Notes: a model not told the origin generated them from the sequence alone. Shown: positions 1-9,103, counted from the stretch's first letter. The stretch is 64,000 nucleotides of DNA from Ga0077555 sp963746315 (GCA_963746315.1 CAVVAR010000003.1:434001-498000); one strand, 5' to 3'. Made by a program: numbers and translations.

Positions 1-112
1 GAATGGCGATGAAGATCAGATTGTCGATGCCGAGCACCACCTCCATGGCGATCAGCGTCAACAGCGCGGCCCAGGCTGCGGGATCGGAGGCAAGCGTCAT
101 AAGCTCGGTCAT
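1..112 (-). CDS. TerC family integral membrane protein (N-terminal part)
   Basis: Only the first 37 codons lie in the window; the gene runs off the left edge. The ATG is the reverse complement of bases 110-112. The peptide starts MTELMTLASDP and runs into a first membrane helix ending in MEVVLGIDNLIFIAI. The acidic EVVLGIDN stretch inside a membrane helix is the hallmark of TerC/YoaE proteins, which are linked to tellurite resistance and, in better-studied members, to metal ion (Mn) export. The family call is good despite the short piece; substrate unknown. Confidence 0.75.
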   Translation of the reverse strand, partial: MTELMTLASDPAAWAALLTLIAMEVVLGIDNLIFIAI

Positions 113-237
113 GGCTGGGAAATGGCCCGTGGTGGAAGACGATGCACCAAAAGACAAAGGCCCGCCGCGATCGCGACGAGCCCCTGATATTCACCTAGAT
201 AGTGCGGGCTTGCCGGCTTCCAAGCCCCCGCCGGGCA

Positions 238-999
238 TCAATCGGGCAAATCCGGGTCGATCGCTTCGAAGATCGGTGCATCGGCCCACTGACGCGCGGT
301 GGCCAGGTCCTTCTTCGAGCGAACCGTCCAGGTGAACAGTGGAATGCCGAGGCCCTCCCGAAGGAAGCGCGTCACGGGAGTCGGCAAGGCCTTGACGTGA
401 TAAGCGAAAAAATCAGGCTCCGCCGCCCGGCTCTCGATCAGGTGCGACAGCCGGAACGACCGGTCCGCATCGAGCTTGCCGCCGGACCAGCTCGGTTGGT
501 AGAGCCCCGATACGATCCCGCGCGGCACGCCCGGTAGAAGTGGCTTCAGCACCGCCACCATGCTCGGGTCGAACGACATGATGGCGAAAGGCCCACGGTA
601 GGCCGCGAGCTCGCGCGCAATCGATGCGATGAACCGCGGGTCCGGTGCCTCCCATGCACTCTTGACCTCGACCAGGATCGGGGCTCGCCCCGCAACGAGA
701 TCCAGAAGATCGGTGAGCCGCAGGATACGTGCGCCCGGATCCCCCTTGTAGGCAAGGCGCGTCAGCGCCGTCGGCGTGTGGTCCGTCGTATTGCCATCCG
801 CCTCCACCAGACGCGCCAGCGCACTGTCGTGGAATACCATTGCCGTGCCGTCGCTGGCCGGCTGCAGATCGCACTCGATCCCGTAGCCTCCAGCGATGGC
901 CGCCTCGAAAGCTGGGCCCGAATTCTCGATCACGCCGGCTGCAGCATTGTGCAGGCCCCGATGCGCGATCGGCCTGAGGAAGGTCGATCGGTCTAGCAT
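238..999 (-). CDS. Glycerophosphodiester phosphodiesterase
   Basis: A 253-residue GDPD-family TIM-barrel enzyme, expected to hydrolyse glycerophosphodiesters to glycerol 3-phosphate and an alcohol in the cytosol; no signal peptide is seen. The family signature is clear: IAHRGLHN near the N-terminus, ENSGPAFEAA, then IECDLQ (metal ligands) and VFHD (catalytic His). The length fits the compact UgpQ type. A GTG two codons upstream (1005) is also open, but the ATG at 999 has better spacing from the purine-rich GGCAGG. It lies 20 nt downstream of the RidA gene on the same strand, so the two may be co-transcribed. Confidence 0.85.
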   Translation of the reverse strand: MLDRSTFLRPIAHRGLHNAAAGVIENSGPAFEAAIAGGYGIECDLQPASDGTAMVFHDSALARLVEADGNTTDHTPTALTRLAYKGDPGARILRLTDLLDLVAGRAPILVEVKSAWEAPDPRFIASIARELAAYRGPFAIMSFDPSMVAVLKPLLPGVPRGIVSGLYQPSWSGGKLDADRSFRLSHLIESRAAEPDFFAYHVKALPTPVTRFLREGLGIPLFTWTVRSKKDLATARQWADAPIFEAIDPDLPD

Positions 1000-1019
1000 A
1001 GTCACACCTGCCTTCGAGT

Positions 1020-1490
1020 TCAGGCTGGCTTGACGGCCAGGATGGCCTCGATCTCCACGGCGGCATCGACCGGCAAGGCAGCTACGCCCACCGCCGAGCG
1101 CGTGTGGCGACCCTTGTCGCCGAGCACCTCGACGAGGAGGTCGGAAGCGCCGTTGACCACTTGCGGATGCCCATTGAACGTGGGCGATGAGTTGACGAAC
1201 CCCGTCAGCTTGACCACGCGCTCGATGCGCTCCAGCGAGCCCAACGCCGCTTTGGCCTGCGCGAGGATGTTGAGCGCACAGACTTTCGCGGCCTCCCGTC
1301 CGGCCGCCACGTCGAGCCCTTCGCCGAGCTTGCCCGTCAGCACCTGCCCGTCGCCGCGCCGCGACACCTGCCCGGAAATGAATAGCAGCCCGCCCGCCAG
1401 ACAGGTCGGCACGTAATTCGCGACTGGCGCAGGAGCATCAGGCAAGGCCAGTCCGAGGGCCGTCAGCTTCGCCTCGATCGTGTCCGTCAT
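1020..1490 (-). CDS. RidA family protein (enamine/imine deaminase-like)
   Basis: A 156-residue member of the YjgF/YER057c/UK114 family, slightly longer than the 130-residue classic RidA and closer to the YjgF-like subgroup annotated as L-PSP endoribonuclease. These trimers hydrolyse reactive enamines/imines made by PLP enzymes. Visible features are LFISGQVSR, VVKLTGFVNS and the C-terminal RSAVGVAALPVDAAVEIE, which matches the family signature (R-x-A-V-x-x-x-x-L-P). The ATG at 1490 is chosen because AGGGG precedes it by about 5 nt; the longer open frame upstream runs into the divergent eipB promoter region and does not look like protein. Confidence 0.85.
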   Translation of the reverse strand: MTDTIEAKLTALGLALPDAPAPVANYVPTCLAGGLLFISGQVSRRGDGQVLTGKLGEGLDVAAGREAAKVCALNILAQAKAALGSLERIERVVKLTGFVNSSPTFNGHPQVVNGASDLLVEVLGDKGRHTRSAVGVAALPVDAAVEIEAILAVKPA

Positions 1491-1630
1491 GTGTGCCCCT
1501 TTTCCGCCGCGGCCTGCTGGGATAGTCTGGTCCCCCATTCTTGGCGCGGGCGGTTTGCGTTTGCAATGGGCGCCGCGGGTGCCCAGGCGGCACGCGGCAG
1601 CCGACGATTTCCGCACCGATAGGAGCAGGT

Positions 1631-2527
1631 ATGCCGCGAGGCAGAGGCGTAAGGCTGACGGCAATGACGGCGACGGCGGGCCGAACGGTCCCGGCTGCGC
1701 TCGTCCTGATCGCGGGACTGGCCGGTGGCGTGTCGGCTCAGAAGGTCCCGGCAGGCTCCGGCGAGCAGTTGGCGCCCCATCGCGCCGTCTATGAGATCAC
1801 TCTTGCGGACACGCGCGGCGGAACTGGCGTCACCGAGCTGACTGGCCGCATGGTCTACGAGCTGACCGGCTCGACCTGCCAGGGCTACACCCAAAACATG
1901 CGTTTCGTCACCCGCATGACCAACCAGGAGGGCGCCACGACGGTGAGTGACATGCGCTCGTCCAGTTGGGAGGATGCCGTCGCAAAGGCGTTCCGCTTCA
2001 ACTCGAGCCAGTACAAGGACACCAAGCTCGAGGAGACGACCGACGGTGACGCGGCCCGCTCAGCGCCCGATGGCGAGGTCAAGGTCGTGATCACCAAGCC
2101 CGCCCGCAAGGCGATCAGCCTCAAGGGCGACACCTTCTTCCCGGTCCAGCACTCCATCGCGCTGCTGACGGCGGCGCGCAAAGGCAGCCAGTTCTTCATT
2201 GCCGACCTCTACGACGGCTCCGAGAAGGGCGAGAAGGTGTTTACGACCGCCTCGTTCATCGGACGTGCAAAGGAGGCCGGGTACAATCGCACCCTTCCCG
2301 AGGCGAAGAACGGCAAGCCGCTCGATGCGCTGCGAAGCTGGCCGATCTCGATCAGCTACTTCGAGGAAGGCGTCGAGACCAAGGACGCTGTCCCGACGTA
2401 CGAGCTGGCCTTCCTCTATTTCGAGAATGGCGTCTCGCGCCGCTTGTTCATCGACTATGGCGAGTTCGCTGTGCGCGGCAGCCTGCACAGCCTGGAGTTC
2501 CTCGAGCCTGCCAAGTGCAAGGGTTGA
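1631..2527 (+). CDS. eipB: EipB/DUF1849 periplasmic cell-envelope protein
   Basis: A 298-residue exported protein. It begins with a short basic stretch and a signal peptide ending near GVSAQ (about residues 12-36), then the DUF1849 domain beginning PHRAVYEITLADTRGG. EipB of Brucella is a periplasmic beta-spiral protein that maintains envelope integrity and has a conserved disulfide between an early and a C-terminal cysteine. Here the matching cysteines are in the TGSTCQGYT segment and the C-terminal AKCKG. The ATG at 1631 has AGGAG 5-6 nt upstream. The family is typical of Alphaproteobacteria, which supports the taxonomic guess. Divergent from ridA with about 140 nt between. Confidence 0.85.
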   Translation: MPRGRGVRLTAMTATAGRTVPAALVLIAGLAGGVSAQKVPAGSGEQLAPHRAVYEITLADTRGGTGVTELTGRMVYELTGSTCQGYTQNMRFVTRMTNQEGATTVSDMRSSSWEDAVAKAFRFNSSQYKDTKLEETTDGDAARSAPDGEVKVVITKPARKAISLKGDTFFPVQHSIALLTAARKGSQFFIADLYDGSEKGEKVFTTASFIGRAKEAGYNRTLPEAKNGKPLDALRSWPISISYFEEGVETKDAVPTYELAFLYFENGVSRRLFIDYGEFAVRGSLHSLEFLEPAKCKG

Positions 2528-2542
2528 CCCTTAGCCTGCCTT

Positions 2543-2571
2543 AGCTGGATCGCCTTCAGGGCGACCCAGCT
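2543..2571. terminator. Hairpin between convergent eipB and monooxygenase genes
   Basis: Twelve-base arms AGCTGGATCGCC and GGCGACCCAGCT can pair with one mismatch around a 5-nt loop. It sits exactly in the 55-nt gap between two convergent genes, so it may stop transcription from both sides. No long T tract follows on either strand, so this is a moderate call. Confidence 0.45.
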
Positions 2572-2582
2572 TTGAGCGCGCC

Positions 2583-4085
2583 TTACGAGTAGGCGAACGC
2601 CGCGTCGTCCAGATTCGTCGCCGGAATCTCGTCCTTCTCCGCCCAGTAGTCCTGATTGTGCATCCACTCGGGCTTGTCGCCGCGCTTGGGCAGGATCGGC
2701 AGGGCGCGCTGGAGATAGCCCGGATTGAAGTTCTCGCCGTCGATGAATGGCAAGAGCGGCATGTTGTGGTCTTCCGGCCGAAGCGTCGGCGTCACCTGCG
2801 CAACGCCCTTTTCCTTCATGTGGTTCAGCATCTTGCACACGAAGTCGCCGATCAGATCCGAGCGCAGGGTCCAGCTGGCGCGGAAATAGCCGAACACCCA
2901 CGCCAGGTTCGGTACGCCCGTGAACATCATCCCGCGATAGGTCACGGTATCCGTCCAGTTGAGCGCCTCGCCGTCGATCGTGAAGGCGATGTCGCCCATC
3001 ACGTTCATGTTGAAGCCGGTCGCCGTCACGATCAGGTCGGCCTCGAGCACCTTGCCGGACTTGAGCAGGATGCCGTTCACGACGAACCGCTCGATCTCGT
3101 CCGTGACCACCGATGCCTTGCCACTGGCGATCCCCTTGAACAGGTCGGCGTCTGGAATGAAGGCGAGCCGCTGCCGCCACGGCCGGTACTTCGGCGTGAA
3201 GTGCGTGTCGATGTCGTAATCGGGGCCAAGGTAGTGCCGGACGTTGTCGAGCAACTCCTGCTTGACCTTGTCTGGCTCCTCGAACGTCCGCTTGGAGAAT
3301 TGGGCCTGCTCGAAGAGGATCTTCTTGCGCACGATCTCGTGGATCCAGTGCTCGTCGATCTGCAGCTTGCGCAGCTCCTCCGCGATCTCGATCGCGTTTC
3401 GTCCAGTCCGGAAATAGGTCGGCGAGCGCTGCAGCATGGTCACGTGAGCGGCGCGGTCGGCCATCGCCGGAACGACGGTTGCGGCTGTCGCACCCGATCC
3501 GATCACCACCACGCGCATGCCCGTGTAGTCGAAATCCGGATCCCAGGTCTGCGGATGCTTGATAACGCCCTTGAAGTCGGACATTCCCGCCCACTCGGGC
3601 GTGTAGCCTTCCGCGTGCCGGTAGTAGCCCTGCGCCATCCAGAGGAAATTGCAGGTGAACCGCAGCGCCTCGCCGGTATCGACGCGCGTCACCTCCAGCG
3701 TCCAGCGCTTGTCGGGCGTCGACCACGATGCGGCATCGATACGGTGCCTGTAGCGGATGCGGCGCGCGAGGTCGTTCTCCTCGATCACCTCGCCCATGTA
3801 CTTGCGGATCTCGTCTGCCGTCGCGATCGGCGGCCCCACCCAGGGCTTGAAGCTGTAGCCGAAGGTGTGCAGGTCGCTGTCCGAGCGGATGCCCGGGTAC
3901 TTGTGCGTGAGCCAGGTGCCGCCGAAGCTCTCTTGCACCTCGAGGATGACGTAGTCGCGGTCTGGGCACTGCTGGTTGAGATGCCGCCCCGCAGCGACCC
4001 CGGAAATGCCCGCGCCGACGATCAGGACGTCGAAATGCTCGGTCGTGCGCGCCGCCCTGTCCTTGAGTGCTTCCATACCGGTCAT
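2583..4085 (-). CDS. Flavin-containing monooxygenase, Baeyer-Villiger type
   Basis: A 500-residue class B flavoprotein monooxygenase. Two Rossmann folds are visible: FAD-binding VGAGISG at residues 23-29 and NADPH-binding VVVIGSGATA in the middle. Between them is FKGVIKHPQTWD, which fits the Baeyer-Villiger fingerprint FxGxxxHxxxW(P/D); a late ATGF motif also fits. Expected reaction: NADPH- and O2-dependent insertion of oxygen into ketones, or oxidation of S/N. Start chosen at ATG 4085, since GGAG lies 8 nt upstream; an upstream GTG/ATG frame adds 18 unlikely residues. Substrate cannot be told. A second, longer monooxygenase of the same class is at 16909. Confidence 0.85.
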   Translation of the reverse strand: MTGMEALKDRAARTTEHFDVLIVGAGISGVAAGRHLNQQCPDRDYVILEVQESFGGTWLTHKYPGIRSDSDLHTFGYSFKPWVGPPIATADEIRKYMGEVIEENDLARRIRYRHRIDAASWSTPDKRWTLEVTRVDTGEALRFTCNFLWMAQGYYRHAEGYTPEWAGMSDFKGVIKHPQTWDPDFDYTGMRVVVIGSGATAATVVPAMADRAAHVTMLQRSPTYFRTGRNAIEIAEELRKLQIDEHWIHEIVRKKILFEQAQFSKRTFEEPDKVKQELLDNVRHYLGPDYDIDTHFTPKYRPWRQRLAFIPDADLFKGIASGKASVVTDEIERFVVNGILLKSGKVLEADLIVTATGFNMNVMGDIAFTIDGEALNWTDTVTYRGMMFTGVPNLAWVFGYFRASWTLRSDLIGDFVCKMLNHMKEKGVAQVTPTLRPEDHNMPLLPFIDGENFNPGYLQRALPILPKRGDKPEWMHNQDYWAEKDEIPATNLDDAAFAYS

Positions 4086-4221
4086 TTGCAATTCTCCATC
4101 TGACGGCGTCGATCCGCTCGCTACCACGAAACGCGGCACGGATGCGCACTTGTCCGGACATGATCACTAACTCTGCGGATCACAGTCGTCGACGACTTGA
4201 TCGAAATCAAGTTTTCGTCGG

Positions 4222-4385
4222 CTAGTGTGGCGGTTCGGAAGTTCGCTCCCACCTCCGGGCTGGCACCCGAAGCGAACTTCCGAACGTAACGCCACACTAA
4301 GCCAATGATAAAGCTAGCGTCCCGACCGCGAAGTTCGTTGGGAGTCTGCGGCAAGTGGTGACGAACTTCGCGAACGGGACACTAG
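4222..4385. repeat. Composite palindromic element (MITE- or REP-like)
   Basis: Two adjacent inverted repeats share the core GAAGTTCG. The first pairs 4223-4247 with 4271-4299, perfect apart from a 4-nt insertion in the right arm. The second pairs 4316-4338 with 4361-4385, nearly perfect. The outer ends of the whole block are also inverted copies beginning CTAGTGT. No open frame of interest lies inside. The block occupies most of the gap between the monooxygenase and the MFS gene. A non-autonomous mobile element or a structured intergenic repeat is inferred; no transposase is nearby. Confidence 0.6.
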
Positions 4386-4401
4386 GAGCAGCGGCCAATG
4401 G

Positions 4402-5643
4402 TCACTCCCGCCAGCGTATCATCATTCCGAGCCCGGCGAGCAGTGCGAGGCCACCGATGGTGGCATAGGCGCCCTCGTAGCTCCCCGTCAGGGTGACGAC
4501 GAGGCTCATGACCGACGGCAGTACCATCACGCCCGCGAACATGAAGGCGGCGCCTGCCCCAGTCGCCTCGGTGCGCCGCGCCCCGCCGAGCCGCGCGTAC
4601 TCGCCGTAGGCGATACCTGTGAACCCCGACGCCGTCGCGCCCGCGGCCATGCTCACGAGGACCACCATCGGGCCGGGCCATGCCTCGCTGAAGGTGCCGA
4701 CCAGCACGGCCATCGCACACATGAAGACGCCTTGCAGGCCGAGCCACCAGCGCGCGCCCATCACATTGTCGGAGAGCCATCCCCAGATCGGCCGCGAGAT
4801 CACGCCAGCCAGCTGATAGGCCGCCAGCGTCTGGCCCGCCCGCACGAGATCGAACCCCGCCTTGGTCGTCAGCTGCGTGGTCATGAACACCATGAAGCAG
4901 AGTTGCAGGCCAGAGTAGATGAAGGCTGCGAACGAGAGCCGCCTCAGTGCGGGGCTTGTCTTGAGCATCCGAAGCGGAGCCAGCAACCCGGGATGCGCAG
5001 TGGTGGCCTTAGCAGCCCTCGGTGCATCCCACTGCCGGCAGAGCAGATGCATCGCGATCCCGAGGGCCACCACCGGCACCAGCTGCATGAGCAGCGAGGT
5101 CCGCCAGCCGAAGGCGAGCGTCAATGGCGGCATCGCCAGGCTCGCCAGCATGCCGCCGAGTGGAACACCGATCTGGCGGATCGACAGCACCAGGTTCATC
5201 AGCGCTGGTGGCGTTCGCGGCACCAGGAGGTGTGTCGATGCGGGCGCCGTCGCGCCGTAGGCGAGGCCCATCAGCGCCGCGCTCAGCGCGATGGCGGCGA
5301 GCGTCCCCGTTGCCGCCGTGCCGAGCATGGCGACCGTGGCGACCAGAACGGCTTGCGAAACGATCACGGCACCGTAGCGCCCAATCAGCGGGGGAGAGAA
5401 CAGCGCCGACAGGATGCCGACCCCGTACACCGCCGAGATGAAGTAGCCGACGAGAGCCGGATTGACCCCGACGTCGCTCGCGACCGCCGGCGCGACCGCC
5501 GGGATCGAGTACGCGGCCGCCGTCGACAGCGTCTGCACGGCAAGCGTGGTTGCGAGCGGCCCGGCCGGAAACGATCGCTCCAACGCCGTCTCGTCGCTTG
5601 CCGCCGTGGCAGCTCCGCCGCCAGCCGTCTTTTCTTCGCTCAT
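4402..5643 (-). CDS. MFS transporter
   Basis: A 413-residue major facilitator superfamily protein with about twelve hydrophobic helices. After a 30-residue polar N-terminus the first helix begins around the LATTLAVQTLS segment; the RYGAVIVSQ region after helix 2 fits the MFS loop 2-3 position. The ATG at 5643 (MSEEK) is chosen because residues upstream in the frame are arginine-rich and look non-coding. The C-terminus MIRWRE ends just after the palindromic element. Cargo unknown; position next to a monooxygenase gene suggests small organic molecules but proves nothing. Confidence 0.8.
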   Translation of the reverse strand: MSEEKTAGGGAATAASDETALERSFPAGPLATTLAVQTLSTAAAYSIPAVAPAVASDVGVNPALVGYFISAVYGVGILSALFSPPLIGRYGAVIVSQAVLVATVAMLGTAATGTLAAIALSAALMGLAYGATAPASTHLLVPRTPPALMNLVLSIRQIGVPLGGMLASLAMPPLTLAFGWRTSLLMQLVPVVALGIAMHLLCRQWDAPRAAKATTAHPGLLAPLRMLKTSPALRRLSFAAFIYSGLQLCFMVFMTTQLTTKAGFDLVRAGQTLAAYQLAGVISRPIWGWLSDNVMGARWWLGLQGVFMCAMAVLVGTFSEAWPGPMVVLVSMAAGATASGFTGIAYGEYARLGGARRTEATGAGAAFMFAGVMVLPSVMSLVVTLTGSYEGAYATIGGLALLAGLGMMIRWRE

Positions 5644-5875
5644 GCCCCGCTCGTGCTCGCCTGGCCGCCTGAGACAATCGCGCGCCGAGCGGCCGCCGTC
5701 CTCTGGCTGGCTACGATGCACCGGCCGAGGTGCGATCGGTCAAGCTCTTGTTGCGGCCGGGAGCCGGCGGCGTAGCTCCGGCGCTCCCTGCCGCTGGCGT
5801 CATCCACCGGAGAAGTCGCCTTCCGGCATCGCGCGGGCACACATCGCGCGACAGCTGTGCTATGCGACGGGCGCC

Positions 5876-6535
5876 ATGAAAAAGCGAACCGCTATTCTCA
5901 TCTCTGGCCGCGGCTCCAACATGCAGTCGCTCGTCGCGGCCATGCGCGAGCCCGATTTCCCGGCCGAGCCCGCCGTCGTCATCGCGAACCGGCCCGAGGC
6001 GCTGGGCCTGTCTTGGGCCGCCGATCAGGGCATCGCGACGGTCGCGATCGATCATCGCGAGTACGCCAACCGCATGGCATTCGAGGCCCGACTGCATCAG
6101 GCGATCCTCGATCACGGCGCTGAGCTTGTTTGCCTCGCTGGGTTCATGCGGCTGCTGACCGGCGGCTTCGTTGATCGCTGGCGCGACCGGCTGATGAATA
6201 TCCACCCCTCGCTGTTGCCGGCCTTCCCGGGTCTCGACACGCATCAGCGCGCCCTGGATGCCGGCGCCTTGATCGTCGGTTGCTCGGTGCATTTTGTGCG
6301 GACCGAGATGGATTCGGGCCCCATCCTCGCCCAGGCAGCGGTCGCGGTCCTGCCAGGCGATACCGCCGAAACACTGGCCGCCCGCGTGCTCGAGGCCGAG
6401 CATCAGATCTATCCGCTGGCGCTCCGGCTGGTCGCCTCCGGCGCGGTTCGCATCGAGAACGAGACGGCGATATTCGACGCTCCGGTCGAGGTGCCGCTGC
6501 CGTTGGTCGTGCCCCGCCTCGGCGCCGCGCGCTGA
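5876..6535 (+). CDS. purN: Phosphoribosylglycinamide formyltransferase
   Basis: A 219-residue GART enzyme: transfers formyl from 10-formyl-THF to GAR in step 3 of purine synthesis. Signatures seen in order: ILISGRGSNMQSL (phosphate loop), the NRPEA segment, AGFMRLL, MNIHPSLLPAFPGLDTH holding the catalytic Asn-His-Pro, then HFVRTEMDSGPIL with the catalytic Asp. The ATG at 5876 gives MKKRTAIL, the usual PurN start, although the ribosome site is weak. It is often paired with purM in alphaproteobacteria; here purM is not adjacent. Convergent with the following porin gene, 10 nt apart. Confidence 0.93.
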   Translation: MKKRTAILISGRGSNMQSLVAAMREPDFPAEPAVVIANRPEALGLSWAADQGIATVAIDHREYANRMAFEARLHQAILDHGAELVCLAGFMRLLTGGFVDRWRDRLMNIHPSLLPAFPGLDTHQRALDAGALIVGCSVHFVRTEMDSGPILAQAAVAVLPGDTAETLAARVLEAEHQIYPLALRLVASGAVRIENETAIFDAPVEVPLPLVVPRLGAAR

Positions 6536-6545
6536 GCCGCCGCGT

Positions 6546-8192
6546 TCATCGCCGGACGCGCACGCCAACCCGGACCTCGTCCGCCGTGTAGTCGCCCAAT
6601 GGACTCGTCGACGAGAAGTCGATGTGCGCGTAGCGACCGAACAGCGAGACCTCGCGCGACATGTAGTAGTCGACCCCGAGCGACGTGGTGATGTCCTGCT
6701 CGACGAGGTCGATGCCCGCATAGTCGGCCCGCGTCAGCCGCACGCCTGCCGAGCCGACGACATTGCGCCGGAACGCATGGCGCACCTCCGCGCCCACCGA
6801 CCGGACCATCGCACCGCCCGAGCCGGCTACTGTCAACTCGCCGATATCAGAGCGCGCCGTGACCAGCAGCGACGTCAGTCCCGTGATCCGCCAGCCGACA
6901 TTGGCATCGACGATGACCCCCGAGATTTCCGGGAGCCGATGATCGTCGAACCGCTGCTTCAAGGCGCCGACCGCCAGCTCGCCGCGCACGATTTGGCCCG
7001 AGTTCCCGAACGAGACGCCGACCCGGTAGCGCTCGCCGCTGGAGTCGCGCCTGAGCCCGTCGCTGCGGCTCGCCGCGCGATAGTCGCGCTCATCGGTCCC
7101 GACCTCGCCGAAAGCCGAGAGCTGCGGCTTGAACTCCCACGTCGCCCGGAGCGCCACTTCTCTTTGCGTCGTATCGCGATCGTCGTTGCTGAGCGTGGTG
7201 CCGTCACTTTCGATCGCGGGCGCATAGTCGCGCTCGGCGACCGCGCCGCGCAATTGCAGGCCGACCCGGTTGAACCGATGGTTGAGCGCCGCCGCCGCCC
7301 GGTCCGTCGTCACGTCCGACCGACCGCCCGCACCGGCGCGCGTATTGATGGTGCCGCGCGTCTCCTGCGTCACCTCTCGGCCGAGGCTGCTCTCGACGTT
7401 GGTCCGCCGCGTCAGGTCGAGCCGCCCGCGTGCATCGAGCGCCCAGGCCCGGTCGTCCTCAGATGGCAGCTCGTTGTGGAATGACGCGAGCCCACGCGCG
7501 CCGAGCTCCACCGCATGCACCGCCCACGTCGAGATCAGCCGCGCACCGGGCCGGGTCTCGAGCGCCACGTCGCTTCGCCGGTCGGTGCTCGTCCTGAGCA
7601 GGTTGTTGAAAGCCGCCGCCCCGATCTCGGCCTCGGGATAGAGCAGGAACGTTCCCAAGCGAATGCCTGTCGGCGCATAGGGATCGAGCCGGGTGAACTG
7701 CACCGTCCTTGCATCGATCACCGGATCGATCTCGATGGTGAATTGGCTGGGATCGTACCCCGTGGCTGTCTCGGTCGGCCTGAACGCCTGGATGTCCTCG
7801 GCCTCCCGCGTGTCCGGTGCATTCGGATCGAGGCCATCGAGAACCGGCTGCGGCTCGTCCGCCTGGAGTACGCCGTCCTGCGGCGCCTGCGGCTCGAGTG
7901 GCTGGTCGTCGGGCCTGGGCGCAGGGGGCGGCTCGGCCTGTTGTGGATCGTCGCCGTCGGGCTCGGCGCGGCGGATAGGCGCGACCGGAGCCACCTGCCG
8001 CTCGGCAGCAACCGAAGGCAACGTCGACCGGAGCGCCGGCCGCGGCGCCGGTTGCGTGATCGTTGGCCATGCCCCGAGGCTCGGGCCAGAAGGCGCTTGC
8101 GCCAGGGCCACGGTCCCAGCCAGCCATGGCAGAGGCAGCAACGCAGCCGCCACGCCGGCTTTCAGCCAGGCCTCGTGTACCCTGAGCTTCAC
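6546..8192 (-). CDS. Outer-membrane beta-barrel protein (putative porin 2 type)
   Basis: A 548-residue exported protein. A GTG at 8192 preceded by AGAGGG gives a signal peptide ending in TVALAQA. Residues about 35-150 are proline/acid-rich and low in complexity, likely a periplasmic linker. From about residue 180 onward alternating strands such as VGVSFGNSG, VGWRITG and LGVDYYMSREVSLFGRYAHIDF look like a beta-barrel of the BBP2 (PF10082) kind, often found with exopolysaccharide loci. The last residues are VRVGVRVRR, not the usual terminal aromatic recognised by BamA. Function unknown. Confidence 0.7.
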   Translation of the reverse strand: MKLRVHEAWLKAGVAAALLPLPWLAGTVALAQAPSGPSLGAWPTITQPAPRPALRSTLPSVAAERQVAPVAPIRRAEPDGDDPQQAEPPPAPRPDDQPLEPQAPQDGVLQADEPQPVLDGLDPNAPDTREAEDIQAFRPTETATGYDPSQFTIEIDPVIDARTVQFTRLDPYAPTGIRLGTFLLYPEAEIGAAAFNNLLRTSTDRRSDVALETRPGARLISTWAVHAVELGARGLASFHNELPSEDDRAWALDARGRLDLTRRTNVESSLGREVTQETRGTINTRAGAGGRSDVTTDRAAAALNHRFNRVGLQLRGAVAERDYAPAIESDGTTLSNDDRDTTQREVALRATWEFKPQLSAFGEVGTDERDYRAASRSDGLRRDSSGERYRVGVSFGNSGQIVRGELAVGALKQRFDDHRLPEISGVIVDANVGWRITGLTSLLVTARSDIGELTVAGSGGAMVRSVGAEVRHAFRRNVVGSAGVRLTRADYAGIDLVEQDITTSLGVDYYMSREVSLFGRYAHIDFSSTSPLGDYTADEVRVGVRVRR

Positions 8193-8350
8193 GTGTCGCC
8201 CTCTACCCGCGGAACCGGTTGCCGAAATGAGACGGTCGCCGACGCGGCACAAGGCGATACGCCTCGGCGACTATTCGTCAACGTCGGTTAAGGGCGCGTT
8301 GACGCCTGACGGAGGGTGATGCAACCGAGCACGTATCCCAGCGGCGCGTA

Positions 8351-9103
8351 TCAGGCCCGCCGGTCGAGGAACGCTGTCACCGCGTCCTTATAGCTGCGGT
8401 CGCCGACAGCCTTCATATGGTCGCGGCCCTCGATCACGAACGCCTCGGCGCCGGGGATCAGCGCCGCCAGTGTCTCGGCCTTGCCCCCGATCACATCGTC
8501 GCTGCCGACCGCCACCAGAACGGGGCACGTCACCGTTGCCAGGGCCTCCGGCGTCAGCGGATCTCGAGACGAGCGGATACAGGCGGCAAGCGCCTTGAGA
8601 TCGCCCTTCGTCTGCTCGGCAAACGCCCGGAATGTGCGTGCTGTCGCATTCGTCACGTCGTCGATGGTCGGCGCCTCGAGCGCGGCCGCGATAGGTCCCG
8701 TGCCAGCCATCGGGCGCACCATGTTGCCGCCGAGCCCGGCGAATATTGCGCTCCGCACCCGCTCGGGATGTGCCAGCGTCAGGAAGGCCGTGATCCTCGC
8801 TCCCATCGAGTAGCCCATTACGTCGGCCCGCTGAATGCCGAGATGATCCAGCAGTCGCCGCGCGTCCTCCGCCATCACCGGCCCGCCGTACCGCGACGGG
8901 TCGTGCAGCTTCTCCGACTGACCATGGCCCCGATTGTCGATCGCGATGACACGCCGCCCTGCCCGGACGAGGTCGCGCACCCAGCCTGTATCCACCCAGT
9001 TCACCTGCGCACTGGACGCGAAACCGTGGATCAGCAGGATTGGATCGCCCGTGCCTTCGTCCAGGTAGGCGATGTCGACGCCGTCGGAGTTGAACTGGGG
9101 CAT
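8351..9103 (-). CDS. Alpha/beta fold hydrolase
   Basis: A 250-residue cytosolic alpha/beta hydrolase. The oxyanion region is LLIHGFASS, the strand with IAIDNRGHGQS follows, the nucleophile elbow is GYSMGA, the acid is likely the Asp in VGSDDVIGG, and the catalytic His is in GRDHM near the end. The length and motifs resemble 3-oxoadipate enol-lactonase-like and haloperoxidase-like esterases. The substrate cannot be inferred; the neighbours are unrelated. Confidence 0.85.
   Translation of the reverse strand: MPQFNSDGVDIAYLDEGTGDPILLIHGFASSAQVNWVDTGWVRDLVRAGRRVIAIDNRGHGQSEKLHDPSRYGGPVMAEDARRLLDHLGIQRADVMGYSMGARITAFLTLAHPERVRSAIFAGLGGNMVRPMAGTGPIAAALEAPTIDDVTNATARTFRAFAEQTKGDLKALAACIRSSRDPLTPEALATVTCPVLVAVGSDDVIGGKAETLAALIPGAEAFVIEGRDHMKAVGDRSYKDAVTAFLDRRA

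Noticed and set aside
2455..4167. 570-codon minus-strand frame and a 481-codon + strand frame across the monooxygenase gene
   Set aside because: Composition is Arg/Ala/Gly-rich without domains; both are shadows of the flavin monooxygenase in another frame, a common effect of high G+C.
4121..4354. 77-codon minus-strand frame in the palindromic element
   Set aside because: The frame is explained by the inverted repeats; no ribosome site or family resemblance.
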